A stretch of 64,000 nucleotides of DNA, taken from positions 411,679-475,678 of the forward strand of contig CAVVAB010000001.1 in NCBI GenBank assembly GCA_963746155.1, read 5' to 3'. The notes below the pieces were generated by a model. It had not been told where the DNA came from, did not search any database, and was given only the letters and a program-made list of their open reading frames with translations. Both the position numbers and the translations under genes were made by a program. This DNA comes from AC-32 sp963746155 (GTDB lineage Bacteria > Actinomycetota > Thermoleophilia > Gaiellales > Gaiellaceae). Below, piece by piece: positions 34,941 to 47,128 of this stretch (position 1 is the stretch's first letter; each line of letters opens with the position of its first letter).

Positions 34941-37699
34941 ATGGCAGAACCGATCATCGGCAGGCGGACGGAGTTGCAGGCGCTGGCTCGGTTTCTCGAA
35001 GCCGTGCCGGCCGGAGGACAGGCGTTGCTGATCGAAGGCGACGCCGGAATCGGAAAGACCGCACTCCTTCAACAGGGTGTCCACGACGCACAGGCGCGCG
35101 GCTTTCGTGCTCTTACGGCGCGCCCGGCCGCGGCAGAGGCGCAGATGGCGTTCGCGACGATCGGTGATCTGCTCGGACCGACGCTCGACGAGACCCTGCC
35201 GTCTCTGCCACCGGTTCAGCGGCGCGCGCTCGAGACCGCGTTGCTGCTGCGCGGGCCTGACGGGCCGCCGCCCGAAGCGCGCGTGCTCGGTGTCGCGCTG
35301 CGTCTCTGCCGTGCACGCGCTTGTTCAGGAGGCGGCCGCTGCTCGTCGCACTCGACGACGTGCAGTGGGTGGACGCGAGCTCGGCCGAGATGCTCCGCTT
35401 CATGCTGCGGCGGCTGGACGGCCAGCCGGCCGCCGTTCTCGCGACCGTCCGCGGGCGACCCGTGCAGGTACCGCTCGACCTCGACCGTGCCTTCGAGGCG
35501 TTCGAGCGCCTCCCGCTCGAACCGCTCTCGGTCGGGGCGATCCATCGGCTTCTGTCCGAGCGACTGTCGCTGAACCTGCCCCGGCCGACTCTCGTCCGCG
35601 TGCACGACGCGGCGGGCGGCAATCCGTTCTACGCGCTGGAGCTGGGACGCGCATTGATCGACGGCACGATCGACGAGGGCGGCGGGGTGCATCTCACTCC
35701 CCGAGAGCCTGGAGAGCATCGTTGCCGACCGCCTCGACCGGTTGCCGACGCGCGTCCGCGAGACGCTCGTCGCCGTTGCCGCCCTCGCGGTTCCCACGGT
35801 GCCGATGCTGGAACCGCTTTCGGCCTCTGCCGTCGACGACATCGAGCTTGCGCGGAGTCGAGGTGTGCTGGAGCTCGACGGCGACCGGGTCCACTTCACG
35901 CATCCGCTCCTGGCGCCCGCGTCCTACTCGAGGATGCCGCTCCACCGGAGACGTCGCCTCCATCGGTCGTCTCGCCGAGCTCGACGTCGATCTCGAAGAG
36001 CGTGCCCGCCATCTCGCAGCGGCGGTGGTCGGCTCGGACGAGAAGGTCGCAGCCGCCCTCGACGAAGGCGCTGCGCACGCTCGCGCTCGCGGCGCGGCGC
36101 TGGCCGCGGCGGAGCTCGCGGAGCGTGCGGTCACGGTTACTCCGGCGGATCCCGTCGACCGGCTCAACCGTCGGCGCATCACAGCCGCCGAGCACTGCAT
36201 GTATGCGGGCGACACGACACGAGCCTCCGAGCTGCTCGAGGCGGCGGTCGGCTCCTCTGAGCCCGGCGAGGTCAGGGCCAGGGCGCTCAGCCGGCTCGCG
36301 TTCGTGCGGTCGGCGACGGACGGGTTCCCTGCCGCCGAGACCCTCTGCAATCGTGCGCTGGCCGAGCCGGGCCTCGAGCTCCCGGAGAGGGTCGACATCC
36401 TCCTTCGACTCGCATGGATGGCCGGCGCGGGACGCGGCAGCCAGGACGGGATTCGCTATGCGGAAGCGGCGCTGATGCTGGCCGAGCAGGCCGGAGACCC
36501 GGAGCAGCTCGCGTCCAGCCTCGCGACCCTCGCCGAGATGACGTTCTGGCGTACCGGGCGCATCCGACGGGATCTGCTCGACCGTGCGATCGACGTTGGC
36601 CGAACCGGCGGCGGCGACGAGGACGCGAGGGCAACCCTCGCGCGGCTGCTCGCCCGCGCGGACCGCTACGAGGAAGCCCGGGCCATCTGGGCCGAATTGA
36701 TCTCGAGGGCCGACTCGAGGGCTGACCCCGGAGTCACCCAGTACCTGATGTTCCTCGCCAGAATGGAAGTCGCATCGGGCGAGTGGGATGTGGCGGCGCA
36801 ACTGTGCGACCAGGGGATCGAGCTCGCTCAGCAGAACGGCCGCGAGATGAGCGAGTCCCTCTGTCTGATGGTCCGCGCCGAGGTCGACGCCTACAGGGGC
36901 GAAGCCGAGAAGGCCCGCACCGAGATCCCGGACCTTCTCCGCGTCGCCGGGGGCGTCGGCTACCTGGGGGCAATTCATCGCCTGACCCGCGCCCTCGCGG
37001 CGGTCGAGCTCTCCTGCGGCGACGCAGGTGCGGCGTGGAGGCTCAGCGCACCGCTCTTCGCGGACGTCACCGAGCTCGACGAGGTCCTCGTCACAGGTCG
37101 CAGGCTCCGTCGCGATCGAAGCGCTCATCGACAACGGCGACCTTCCCGGAGCGGAGCGGCTGTTGGCGCTGCTCGACGAGCGCGCGGCCGAATCGGACAC
37201 CGCGCTTCGTCCCCTCGCGGGCCGTTGCCGCGGGCTCCTCCTCGCCGCGCGCGGCGAGCACGAGGCGGCGATCGACGTGCTGGAGGAAGCGGCCGTGGAG
37301 CCCGAGCCGCCGCAGAGTGCGAACCCATTCGAGCTCGCCCGAACGCTGCTGGCGCTCGGAACCGTGCAGCGCCGGGCGCAACACAAGCGCGACGCCCGTG
37401 AGACGCTCGAGCTGGCTGCCGGCCGCTTCGAGCAGCTCGGCGCACGGCTCTGGGCGGCGAAGGCCCACGCCGAGCGGCGTCGGATCGGCGGACGCACCTA
37501 TTCGGACAGCGAGCTCTCCGAGACGGAGCGGCAGATCGTCGAGCTCGTCGTCGCCGGCCACAAGAACCGCGACGTGGCGGCTGAGCTCAGCCTCAGCCCG
37601 AACACGGTTGCGTGGAACCTCTCGAAGATCTACCGCAAGCTCGGCGTCAGCTCCCGAACCGAGCTCGCAGCGCGCCTCGCCACGCACGCGTCGGAGTAA
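34941..37699 (+). CDS. Large LuxR-family (LAL/MalT-like) ATP-binding regulator, frameshifted
   Basis: About 918 residues. AAA/NTPase start EPIIGRRTELQALARFLEAV with Walker A LLIEGDAGIGKTALLQQG and Walker B LLVALDDVQWVDASSAEML. A long TPR-like helical middle follows (LAERAVTVTPADPVDRLNRR and on). The C-terminal LuxR helix-turn-helix reads LSETERQIVELVVAGHKNRD, VAAELSLSPNTVAWNLSKIY, RKLGVSSRTELAAR. Indels near 35315, 35700, 35945 and 37100. LAL proteins are ATP-driven activators of secondary metabolism or catabolism. The target is unknown; the DUF4242 gene lies 56 bp downstream. Confidence 0.85.
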
Positions 37700-37754
37700 A
37701 TCCACAGGTTCTTGCGGTTGATGGCGCCTGGCCCGCGCGGGATCGTGCTGGTCG

Positions 37755-38035
37755 ATGCCGAACTACCTCGTCGAGCGATACCTCCCCGACCGCGACCGCG
37801 CGTGGCTCGAGTCGGCGCTCGCCCGGATCCCGACGAGACCGACGGGAGGTCACGTACCTGGGCTCGACCTACCTTCCATCCGACGACTCGTGCTTCTGCC
37901 GGTTCGAGGCGGCAGACGGCAGACGACGTCAGAGATGCGAACGAGGCCGCGGGCGTGCCGTTCGCACGCATCGTCGTCGCGGAGGAGCTCGGCGTCTGGC
38001 AGCGGGGTCAAACGGAGAAGGGAGACCCGTCATGA
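37755..38035 (+). CDS. DUF4242 (nickel-binding SCO4226-like) protein, frameshifted
   Basis: About 93 residues with two indels (near 37835 and 37920). MPNYLVERYLPDRDRAWLES, then EVTYLGSTYLPSDDSCFCRF and DANEAAGVPFARIVVAEELG. This is the ferredoxin-like DUF4242 fold, one member of which binds nickel. ATGA overlap with the next gene. Confidence 0.7.
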
Positions 38036-38464
38036 AACGCAGCATCGTGCTTGTCTTGCTCGTCGCCGCCACCGCAGTCGTGGCGACGGCGGGCGCCGCA
38101 ATGCAGTCGAAGGCGCGGAGTGGAGCTCTCCACTTGACGAAGGAGTGCTCCGACTACCACGGCGAGGTTGGCCAGTTCTGCACGATCACCTCGTCGAACG
38201 TCGCCGTCATCAAGCCCGGGATGCGAGTCTTCTATCTCGCGGCACCGGGTCAGACCGTCCTGGACACTGACATCGCCGTCTCGTCCGGGCAGGGCGGCGC
38301 CGCGGTCGGCCACGTGGTGCTCGACCTGACGACGGCGCAGGGCCGCGTGACGCTCAAGGGCGGATCCGGCAGGTTCCGCCAACTTCCGGGCCAAGGCGCG
38401 CGTCTCGGTCGATAAGGACGGGGTCTGGCACTGGGACGGCACGTACAGCTTCAAGCACCACTAG
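38032..38464 (+). CDS. Secreted allene-oxide-cyclase-barrel-like protein, frameshifted
   Basis: About 143 residues. Signal peptide MKRSIVLVLLVAATAVVATA. The mature part has a disulfide candidate (ECSDYHGEVGQFCTIT) and a beta-barrel pattern ending VTLKGGSGRFRQ, then, past an indel near 38388, FRAKARVSVDKDGVWHWDGT. The GGxGxF...HWDGTY layout resembles AOC-barrel or dirigent-like secreted proteins. The role is unknown. AAGGGAG ribosome site. A strong terminator follows. Confidence 0.6.
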
Positions 38465-38479
38465 CGGCCCGCCTGCAGC

Positions 38480-38511
38480 GAGAGAAGCCCTGCTGACGCG
38501 GGGCTTCTCTC
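38480..38511 (+). terminator. Intrinsic terminator, bidirectional
   Basis: Perfect 11-bp stem, GAGAGAAGCCC with GGGCTTCTCTC, 10-base loop, between the secreted-protein gene and the convergent histidine kinase gene. Confidence 0.8.
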
Positions 38512-38522
38512 ATGTCCGGCCG

Positions 38523-39870
38523 TCAGACCTTGCCGTCGAGCGTCAGGCGCATCAGCGTGCCGCCGCCCTCGGCGGGCTCGGCGACGACCTGGCCGCCGTG
38601 CGCCTCGGCGACCTGCCGCACGATCGCGAGGCCGAGCCCGGAGCCGGGCAGGCCGCGCGCGGCCGACGCGCGGTAGAAGCGGTCGAACACGTACGGCAGG
38701 TCCTCCTCGGCGATCCCCGGGCCGTGGTCGCGCACGGTGACCTCGCCGCCGTGGACGCCGACCTCGACCTCGCCGCCCGGCGGGCTCCACTTGGCCGCGT
38801 TGTCGAGCAGGTTCGCGACCGCGCGCTCGATCGTCGACGGGACGCCGTGGACGAGCGACTCCTCGAGGTCGGTCGCGAAGGCGACGCTCGGCCGGTTGCG
38901 CCGCGCGCGCTCGACGGCGTCGGCGGCGAGCAGGTCGAGCCGCACGTCCTCCGGCTCGCTCGGCGTGCTGCTCGCCGCGCGCGAGCTCGATCAGCTCGGC
39001 GATGAGCGCGGTCATCTCGCCGAGCTGCTCGACGACGTCGGCGAGCAGCCGCTCGCGCTCGCCCGGCGGGAGCGTCCGGTCGCCGCGCGAGCACCTCGAT
39101 GTTCGTGCGCAGGCTCGTCAGCGGCGTGCGCAGCTCGTGCGAGGCGTCGGCGACGAGCTGCCGCTGCGCGCGGCTCGAGTCCTCGAGCGCGGCGAGCATC
39201 GTGTTGAAGCTCGCCGCGAGCCGGCTGAGCTCGTCGTGGCCGCTGCGCCTCGATCCGCTCCGAGAGGTCGCCGCGTCTCGGTCACGTGCTCGGTCGCCTC
39301 GCGTCAGCCGCCGCACCGGCGCGAGCGCGGCGCGCGCGACGAGCGAGGCCGAGCGCCGCGGCGATCGCGATCCCGCCGGCCGCGATCAGGAACAGGAAGA
39401 GCCGGATCCGGTGCGAGCGTGTGGTCGACCTCGGTCGAGCGGCGCGCGACCTGGAGCGCGTATCGCCGTGCCGCAGACGGACCGTGAGCACGCGGACGTC
39501 GCGTGCCCGCGACCGTGCGCGTCGCTGAAGTACGGCGCTCGCCGTCGCCGCGCGCCGCGTCGAGCGCCCGCTCGTCGACCGGGAGCGAGCCGCTGCTCGC
39601 CGGCGTCGGAACGACCGTGCCGTCGGACGTGACGACCTGGACGTAGCGTCGCCGGCGCCGAGCCGGGCCGCGGCCGACGTCGAGGTAGACGCCGGTCCGC
39701 TCGAGGCGCGTCGCGAGCGGCGAGCGCTGCGCGAGCTCGCTCGCGCGCGTCGTCGCGCAGCGCGTTGTCGACCTGGCCGCAGCAGCTGGTCGCGCACGAC
39801 GACGTACAGCGACCGCCGAGGCGAGCGACGACCGCGAGCGCCGACCGCCACCGCGGCGACGCAGCGTCAG
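38523..39870 (-). CDS. Sensor histidine kinase (HAMP, HisKA, HATPase), frameshifted
   Basis: About 445 residues with many indels. N-terminal membrane segment ahead of YVVVRDQLLR, extracytoplasmic domain, second membrane segment (RIRLFLFLIAAGGIAIAAAL), HAMP, then the H-box ASHELRTPLTSLRTNIEVL with the phospho-His, N-box VANLLDNAAKWSPPGG, G-boxes VRDHGPGIAEEDLPYVFDRF and GSGLGLAIVRQVAEAHGG. The start overlaps the response regulator stop. MprB/BaeS-type envelope-stress kinases have this layout and also neighbour HtrA proteases, as here. Confidence 0.85.
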
Positions 39871-40568
39871 CCGTGGCGCGGAAGCTCACTGCGCTCGCGC
39901 AGGGCGTAGCCGACGCCGCGCACCGTCTGGATCAGGCGCGGCCGGCCGCCCGCCTCGGTCTTGCGCCGCAGGTAGCCGATGTAGACGTCGAGCGAGTTCG
40001 AGCCGAAGCCGAAGTCGTAGCCCCAGACGCGCTCGAAGATCACCGAGCGCGTCAGCACCTGGCGCGGGTTGAGCATGAACAGCTCGAGCAGCGAGAACTC
40101 GGTGCGCGTCAGCTCGATCGGCTCGCCGCCGCGCCGGACCTCGCGCGTGCCCGGGTCGAGCTCGAGGTCGGCGAAGCGCAGCGTCTCGCCGGAGCCGTCG
40201 CGCGGTGCGGCGCAGCAGCGCGCGCAGGCGCGCGAGCAGCTCCTCGAGCGCGAACGGCTTCGTCAGGTAGTCGTCGGCGCCGGCGTCGAGCCCGGCGACG
40301 CGGTCGTCGACCTCGGTGCGCGCGGTCAGCATCAGCACCGGGCACGCGGCTGCCCGTCGCGGCGCAGCGTGCGGCAGACCTCGAGCCCGTCGACGCCGGG
40401 CATCAGCACGTCGAGGACGACCGCGTCCGGCTGCGCCGCTCGCGCTCGAGCCGCTCGAGCGCCTCGCGCGCCGTCCGCGGCGAGCTCGACCTCGTAGCCC
40501 TCGAGCTCGAGCGCGCGCCGCAGCGACTCGCGCACCGCGCGCTCGTCGTCGACGACCAGGATCTTCAT
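39867..40568 (-). CDS. OmpR/PhoB-family response regulator, frameshifted
   Basis: About 232 residues from ATG 40568. Receiver domain KILVVDDERAVRESLRRALE with the phospho-Asp in AVVLDVLMPGVDGLEVCRTL and Lys in DDYLTKPFALEELLARLRAL. Winged helix: LTRTEFSLLELFMLNPRQVL, then FGSNSLDVYIGYLRRKTEAG and TVRGVGYALRE. Indels near 40205, 40345 and 40440. It is transcribed away from the HtrA gene at 40679, across a 110-bp region with candidate binding repeats. The pair resembles MprAB of mycobacteria. Confidence 0.85.
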
Positions 40569-40623
40569 GGGCACCATTGTGCGCGTGCGAGTCTGAGAAC
40601 TCCGCTGAGAAAGCCGCCTCAGC

Positions 40624-40663
40624 GTTCTTACCCAGTTCTTAGACGCGTTTCACGGTGCTCTTA
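40624..40663 (+). promoter_or_regulatory. GTTCTTA direct repeats, candidate response-regulator site before second htrA
   Basis: GTTCTTA at 40624 and 40635, and GCTCTTA at 40657, lie on one 11-bp grid (11 and 22 bp apart), 38-55 bp before the htrA start for the first two. OmpR/PhoB proteins bind such repeats. TGAGAA also occurs twice, at 40594 and 40606, nearer the regulator gene. Confidence 0.5.
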
Positions 40664-40678
40664 GGCGTCACTGGTGAT

Positions 40679-41814
40679 ATGGCAGCCACGTCGAACGACC
40701 GAAAGGAACATCGTCACTGCCGATGCCCCGCCGCCCGCAACCTCCCCCTCATCGCCTCCCTCGCTCGCAGTCGCCTGCCGTGGCAGCGGGCGGCGGGGCG
40801 CTCGCTCTACGTCCGCCTTCGCGCTCGACGCCGGCGACGACGACGGTCGTCCGCCAGGTCACCGTGCAACGACTCGCCAGCCGGCGTCGACGCACGAGCG
40901 CCGCTCTCGATCGACGCAGATCTACCGGCAGCGCCTACCGCGGCGTCGTCGCAGATCACCGTCGTCGAGCCAGGCGTCGAGCGCCGTTCGGCGGCTCGCA
41001 GACGCAGCAGGCCAGGGCTCCGGCTTCGTCTACGACAAGAACGGCCACATCGTCACGAACGAGCACGTCGTCGACGGCGCGAACGTCGGTCAAGGTCACG
41101 TTCTGGAACGGCAAGACCTACACGCGACGCTCGTCGGCACCGACCCGTCGACCGACCTCGCGGTGATCAAGGTCGACGCGCCCGCAGTCGCAGCTGCACC
41201 CGCTCGCGCTCGGCGACTCGAGCAGCGCTCGCAGGTCGGCGACGGCGTCGTCGCGATCGGCAGCCCGTTCGGCCTCGCCGAGACCGTCACGAGCGGCATC
41301 GTCAGCGCGCTGCACCGGCAGATCGACGCGCCCGAACAACTTCACGATCAACGACTCGATCCAGACCGACGCCGCGATCAACCACGGCAACTCCGGCGGC
41401 CCGCTCCTCGAACACCGAGGGCGCAGGTCGTCGGCGTCAACGCGCAGATCCAGAGCGACTCCGGCGGCAACGAGGGCGTCGGCTTCGCGATCCCGTCGAA
41501 CACCGATCAAGCTCGGTCGCCTCGCAGCTGATCTCGAGCGGCAAGGTCGAGCACGCCTACCTCGGCGTCTCCGCTCGCCGCGAACGCGAACACCGCGCGC
41601 GATCGCAGGCGTCAAGGCCGGCACGCCGGCCGCGAAGGCCGGGCTGAAGACCGGCGACGTGGTCGTCTCCCTCGACGGCACGCCGGTCTCGACCTCCGAC
41701 GAGCTCGCAGCGTCGATCTCCGCCCACAAGCCCGGCGAGCAGGTCACGATCACCTACCGCCGCAACGGCTCCCTGCACAGCGTCCAGCTCACGCTGGCCA
41801 ACCGGCCCTCCTGA
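40679..41814 (+). CDS. HtrA/DegP-type serine protease with PDZ domain (second copy), frameshifted
   Basis: About 375 residues across at least ten indels. N-terminal membrane anchor, then trypsin-like domain with catalytic His in HIVTNEHVVDGA, Asp in DPSTDLAVIKVD and Ser in NHGNSGGPLL, and a PDZ domain including AYLGVS and AGLKTGDVVVSLDGTPVST. Shorter PDZ than the first copy. Divergent from the response regulator/kinase pair, which probably controls it by analogy with MprAB-PepD. Confidence 0.85.
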
Positions 41815-41824
41815 CCGAGGAGGA

Positions 41825-43182
41825 TCAGACCAGGCCGTCGGCCAACTCGCCGGCGGCCTGGTCGAACACTTCCGTGTGGAGGTCGACGTCGGCCTCGGTC
41901 GTCGCCGGCGACATCAGCGCCATGTTGTGGAACGGCGTCAGCAGGATCCCGCGGTTGAGCGCGTAGAGGTGGATCAGGCGGTCGAGCTCGGCGTCGCCGC
42001 CCGCGGCCGCCTCGCTCCCGTTCCGCGGGCGCTCGGGCCGGAAGAGGTACTCGACGCGGCAGCCGAGCCGCGTCACGTGCCACGGGCAGGCTCGTGCCGC
42101 TCGATCACCCCGGCCACGCCGGCCTCGAAGCGCTCGCCGAGGGCGATCATCCGCTCGAAGGCCTCGTCCGTCAGCACCTCCGCCGAGCGTCGCCCGCATC
42201 GCCGCGAGCGAGAGGACGTTCGCCGGCGAGCGGTGCCGCCGATGCCGCCGACGTCGGCGCGCTCGTCCCGCGGCATCATCGCCTCGAGCCGCTCGGCGAC
42301 CTCGGCCGAGAAGCCGTACGCGCCGCGCGGGTAGGCCGCCGGCGATCGGCTTGCCGATCGTGAGCAGGTCCGGCTCGAGCCCGTACGCGGCCGTGTAGCC
42401 GCCGGGGCCGGCGCAGATCGTGTGCGTCTCGTCGATGATCAGCAGCGTCCCGGCCGCGCGGGTCGCCTCGCGCAGCGCGTCGTGGAACCCGGGCTCGGGC
42501 AGGACGATCCCGATGTTCGTCAGCGCCGGCTCGGCGAGGACGCAGGCGACGTCGCCGTGCGCGAGCTCGCGCTCGAGCGCCTCGACGTCGTTCCACTCGA
42601 CGACCCGCGTCGTCTCCGCGAGCGGCGACCGGCGGGCCGACGTTGCCCTCGCGCGCGACGACCGACCGCGTCGCCGTCGAGCGTCGGCGAACGTCTCGTC
42701 GACGGTGCCGTGGTAGCACCAGTTGAAGACCAGGATCTTCGGGCGGCCGGTGAGCTCGCGGGCGAGCCGGATCGCGAAGCGGTTCGCGTCGGTGGCCGTG
42801 AGCGCGAACTGCCAGCGCGGCAGGCCGAAGCGGCGCGCCAGCTCGCTCGCCCACCCAGAGCGAGTCCTCGCTCGGCAGCATCAGCGTGATCCCGCGCCGC
42901 GCCTGCTCGGCGATCGCGCGCACGGTCGGCTCCGGCGAGTGGCCGGTCATCGCGCCGGTGTCGCCGAGGCAGAAGTCGACGTACTCGTGCCCGTCGACGT
43001 CGCGGAAGCGCGCGCCCCGGGCCTCGTCGGCGAAGACCGGGAAGCCGCCGGCCCAGCGGATCATCCAGTGCATCGGGACGCCTGCGAGCAGCGACTCCTC
43101 GCGCGCGCGCGGGCGAGCTCGCGCGACCGCGGGTGCTCGCGCTCGAAGAGCTCCAGCTCGCGGGTGAGAAGGTCGGCCGTCG

Positions 43183-43186
<4 letters not shown>
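41825..43186 (-). CDS. Glutamate-1-semialdehyde aminomutase-like class III aminotransferase, frameshifted
   Basis: About 450 residues. MTTADLLTRELELFEREHPR, GGFPVFADEARGARFRDVDG, VDFCLGDTGAMTGHSPEPTV, ILVFNWCYHGTVDETF, LLIIDETHTICAGPGGYT and the PLP Lys in LLTIGKPIAGGLPA. It matches the HemL-like group, but the context is peptide transport and not heme synthesis, so a catabolic aminotransferase is more likely. Indels near 42095, 42190, 42340, 42630, 42690, 42855 and 43110. ATG overlaps the OppF stop. Confidence 0.8.
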
Positions 43187-44201
<1,015 letters not shown>

Positions 44202-44205
<4 letters not shown>

Positions 44206-45180
44206 GCCACCTCCGCGGGGACGTCGTTCAGGTGGCAGGCAGCGGCGCGGTCCGCCGCCCAGCGCCGCGCAGCAGCGGCCGCTCCGAGGTGCAGCGCGGC
44301 GAAGGCGCTGTCGCAGCGCGGCGTGGAACGGGCAGCCCTCGAGCGTGCGGTCGAGCCGCGGCGGCGAGCCCGGGATCGAGACGGGCACGCCGCTCGCCGT
44401 GCAGGTCCGGCGTCGCCGCGAAGAGCAGCCGCGTGTACGGATGCCGCGGCTCGTGGTAGAGCGCGTCGACCGGCGCCGCACTCGACGATCTCGCCCGCGT
44501 ACATCACCGCCGCCCGGTCGCAGAGCTGCGCGACGACCGGCAGGTCGTGCGTGACGAGCAGGAGCGCGAGCCCGAAGTCGCGGCAGAGCGCGTCGAGCAG
44601 CTCGAGGATCTGCGCCTGCACCATCACGTCGAGCGCGGTCGTCGGCTCGTCGGCGATCAGGACGCTCGGGTTGCAGGACAGCGCCATCGCGATCGCGGCG
44701 CGCTGCCGCATCCCGCCCGAGAGCTCGTGCGGGTAGCGCTCGGCCCGTCGAGGCCGGGATCCCGACCGACTCGAGCAGCTCGCCGGTCCGCGCCCTGGCG
44801 CCGCCGCGCCGCGCCTGCCCGTGCAGCTCGAGCGCCTCGACGATCTGGGAGCCGACCGTCTGCACCGGGTTGAGCGCGTTCATCGCGCCCTGGAAGACGA
44901 TCGCGATGTCGACCCAGCGGTGCGGGCGCATCGTCTCCTCGCCGCCGGCCAGGATGTCCTCGCCGTTCAGCAGCACGCGGCCGGACGCGCTCGCGTTCGG
45001 CGGGAGCAGGCCCATCAGCGCGAGCGCGGTCGTCGTCTTGCCGCAGCCCGACTCGCCGACGAGCCCGAGCCGCTCGCCGGCGTCGAGCGACAAGCTGACG
45101 CCCTGGACGGCGTGCAGCTCGCCGCCGTCCGGGAGGTCGAACCAGACGTGGAGGTCCTCGATCTCGAGGAGCGCGCTCAT
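44202..45180 (-). CDS. Oligopeptide/dipeptide ABC transporter ATP-binding protein (OppD-like), frameshifted
   Basis: About 320 residues. LLEIEDLHVWFDLPDGGELH, Walker A GLVGESGCGKTTTALALMGL, Q-loop IAIVFQGAMNALNPVQTVGS, signature ERYPHELSGGMRQRAAIAMA, Walker B PSVLIADEPTTALDVMVQAQ, H-loop LLLVTHDLPVVAQLCDRAAV. Indels near 44742, 44475, 44402, 44310 and 44265. Partner of the OppF-like protein; both power the DppB/DppC permeases. Confidence 0.87.
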
Positions 45181-46141
45181 ACCGCGTCCGGCCCCCGGCC
45201 GACGAGCGGCCGCAGGCGGAACGTCCGCGCCGAGAGGTGGGCGACCTTCAGCCGCGGGTTGAGCGAGTCCTCGAGCGCCTGGCCGAGCAGGCTGCAGGAG
45301 AGGATCAGGAGCATGACGACGACGCCCGGCGGCACGATCGCCCACCAGGCGCCGGTCGAGATCGCCGCGCGCTGGAAGGCGTTCTCGATCATCTTCCCGA
45401 GCGAGATCCGGCGCGGGTCGCCGAGCCCGAGGAACGCGAGCGCGGTCTCGTCGAAGATCGGCGACCGCGATCGTCAGCACGGTGTTCGCGATCAGGAGCG
45501 GCGCGACCTGCGGGAGCACGTGCCTGAAGACGATGCGCGTGTGCCCGGCGCCCGAGCGCGCGCGACGCGCTTGACGTAGACGCGCTCGCGCACGCTCTTC
45601 ACCTGCGCCCGGATCACCCGCGCCGTGCTGGTCCAGAGCAGGATCCCGACCACGATCACGATGTGGAAGAGGCTCGGCCCCCAGATCGCCGCGATCACGA
45701 TCATCAGCGGCACGTCGGGGATGACGAGGAAGTAGTCGGTGATCCGCATCAGCGACCGTGTCGGTCCTGCCCGCCGAAGTAGCCGGAGAGCGACGCCGAT
45801 CGTCCCGCCGATCACCATCGAGACGAACGTCGCCGCGAGGCCCGACGACGAGCGAGATCCGCGCGCCCCACATCAGCAGCGTGACCATGTCGATGCCGCC
45901 GTCGTCGAGGCCGAGCGGGTGCTTCCAGGACGGATGGCCGAAGACCGGGCCGACCTGCTCGTGCTGGTCGTAGGGGGCGACCCACGGCGCGAGCACCGCG
46001 AGCAGCACGATCACCGAGCAGGATGACCGCGCCGACCAGAGCCGACGGCCGGTCCTTGATCGTCTGCCAGACGAACCCGCGCCGCGTGCGGACCGGATCC
46101 GGCTCGGAGACGGCGCCCGGCTCGTGGAGGGCCACGCTCAC
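45177..46141 (-). CDS. Peptide ABC transporter permease (DppC-like), frameshifted
   Basis: About 315 residues from GTG 46141 (GTGA overlap with DppB). N-terminal cytoplasmic segment, FGHPSWKHPLGLDDGGIDMV (the HPLGTD-like motif of DppC), LLMWGARISLVVG, ITDYFLVIPDVPLMIVIAAI, and the EAA loop VRERVYVKRARALGAGHTRI. Last membrane segment PGVVVMLLILSCSLLGQALE. Indels near 46015, 45850, 45755, 45560 and 45470. Confidence 0.85.
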
Positions 46142-47103
46142 TCGGTGATCCTCGGGTCGAGCTTGAAGTAGAGGAGGTCGGCCAGCAGGTTGAAGAACAC
46201 GACCGAGACCGTCAGGACGAGGAACGCGCCCTGCAGCATCGGGTAGTCGCGCTGGAGGACCGCCTCGTAGACCGCGCGGCCGATCCCGGGCCACGAGAAG
46301 ACCGTCTCGATCAGGATCGCGCCGGCCACGATGTAGCCGAGCGAGAGCGCGATCAGCGTCGCGATCGGGAGCATCGCGTTCGGCAGCGCGTGGCGCGCGG
46401 ACGATCGCCCACGGCTTCAGCCCCTTCGCCCGCGCGGTGAGGATGTAGTCCTCGCCGAGCGTCTCGAGCATCGCCGAGCGCGCGATCAGCGTGTACTCGC
46501 CGTAGAGGACGAGGCCGAGCGTGAGCGCGGGAAGGAACATGTGCTCGCCGACGTCCTTCACGTGCGTCAAGAAGGACGGGTTGATCAGGAAGTCGTTCGT
46601 CATCCCGCCGGTCGGGAGCGTTCCGGCGAAGAGGATCACGAGCATCAGCCCGAGCCAGTGCGTCGGCATCGAGTAGAAGCCGAGCGCGGTCGTCACGTCG
46701 CTCCCTCGACGCCGGTGCCGCGGCGCCAGGCGCGAGACGACCCCGGTCAGCGTCCCGAAGATGATCGCGAAGACCGTCCCGAGCAGCACCATCGGGATCG
46801 TGTTCGACGAGCGCCGACGCGCAGGTTGTGCGAGACCGGCTGCTGGTTCGCGAACGAGATGCCGAGGTTGCCGTGCGCGAGCTGCTTCAGGTAGATGCCG
46901 TACTGGGCGAGCTTCGACTTGTCGAGCCCGAACTCCTTGCGCAGCGCCAGCCGGGTCTGCGGGCGTCGCGTGCGGGACGCGGGAGAGGTTCGTGACGGCG
47001 TCCCCGGCGCGAGCCGGAAGAGGATGAAGTTGAGCGTGATCGCGATGAAGACCGTGACCAGCGCGAACACGACCCGCTTGATGACGTAGTCGGCGCCTCT
47101 CAT
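46138..47103 (-). CDS. Peptide ABC transporter permease (DppB-like), frameshifted
   Basis: About 320 residues. MRGADYVIKRVVFALVTVFI, ALRKEFGLDKSKLAQYGIYL, LAHGNLGISFANQQPV; then VLLGTVFAIIFGTLTGVVS, THWLGLMLVILFAGTLP, ARSAMLETLGEDYILTARAK for the EAA loop, ending VSVVFFNLLADLLYFKLDPR. Indels near 46975, 46810, 46700 and 46397. Forms the membrane channel with the DppC-like protein. Confidence 0.87.
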
Positions 47104-47128
47104 CTGCGTCGCCGCCGCGCCCGCTCGG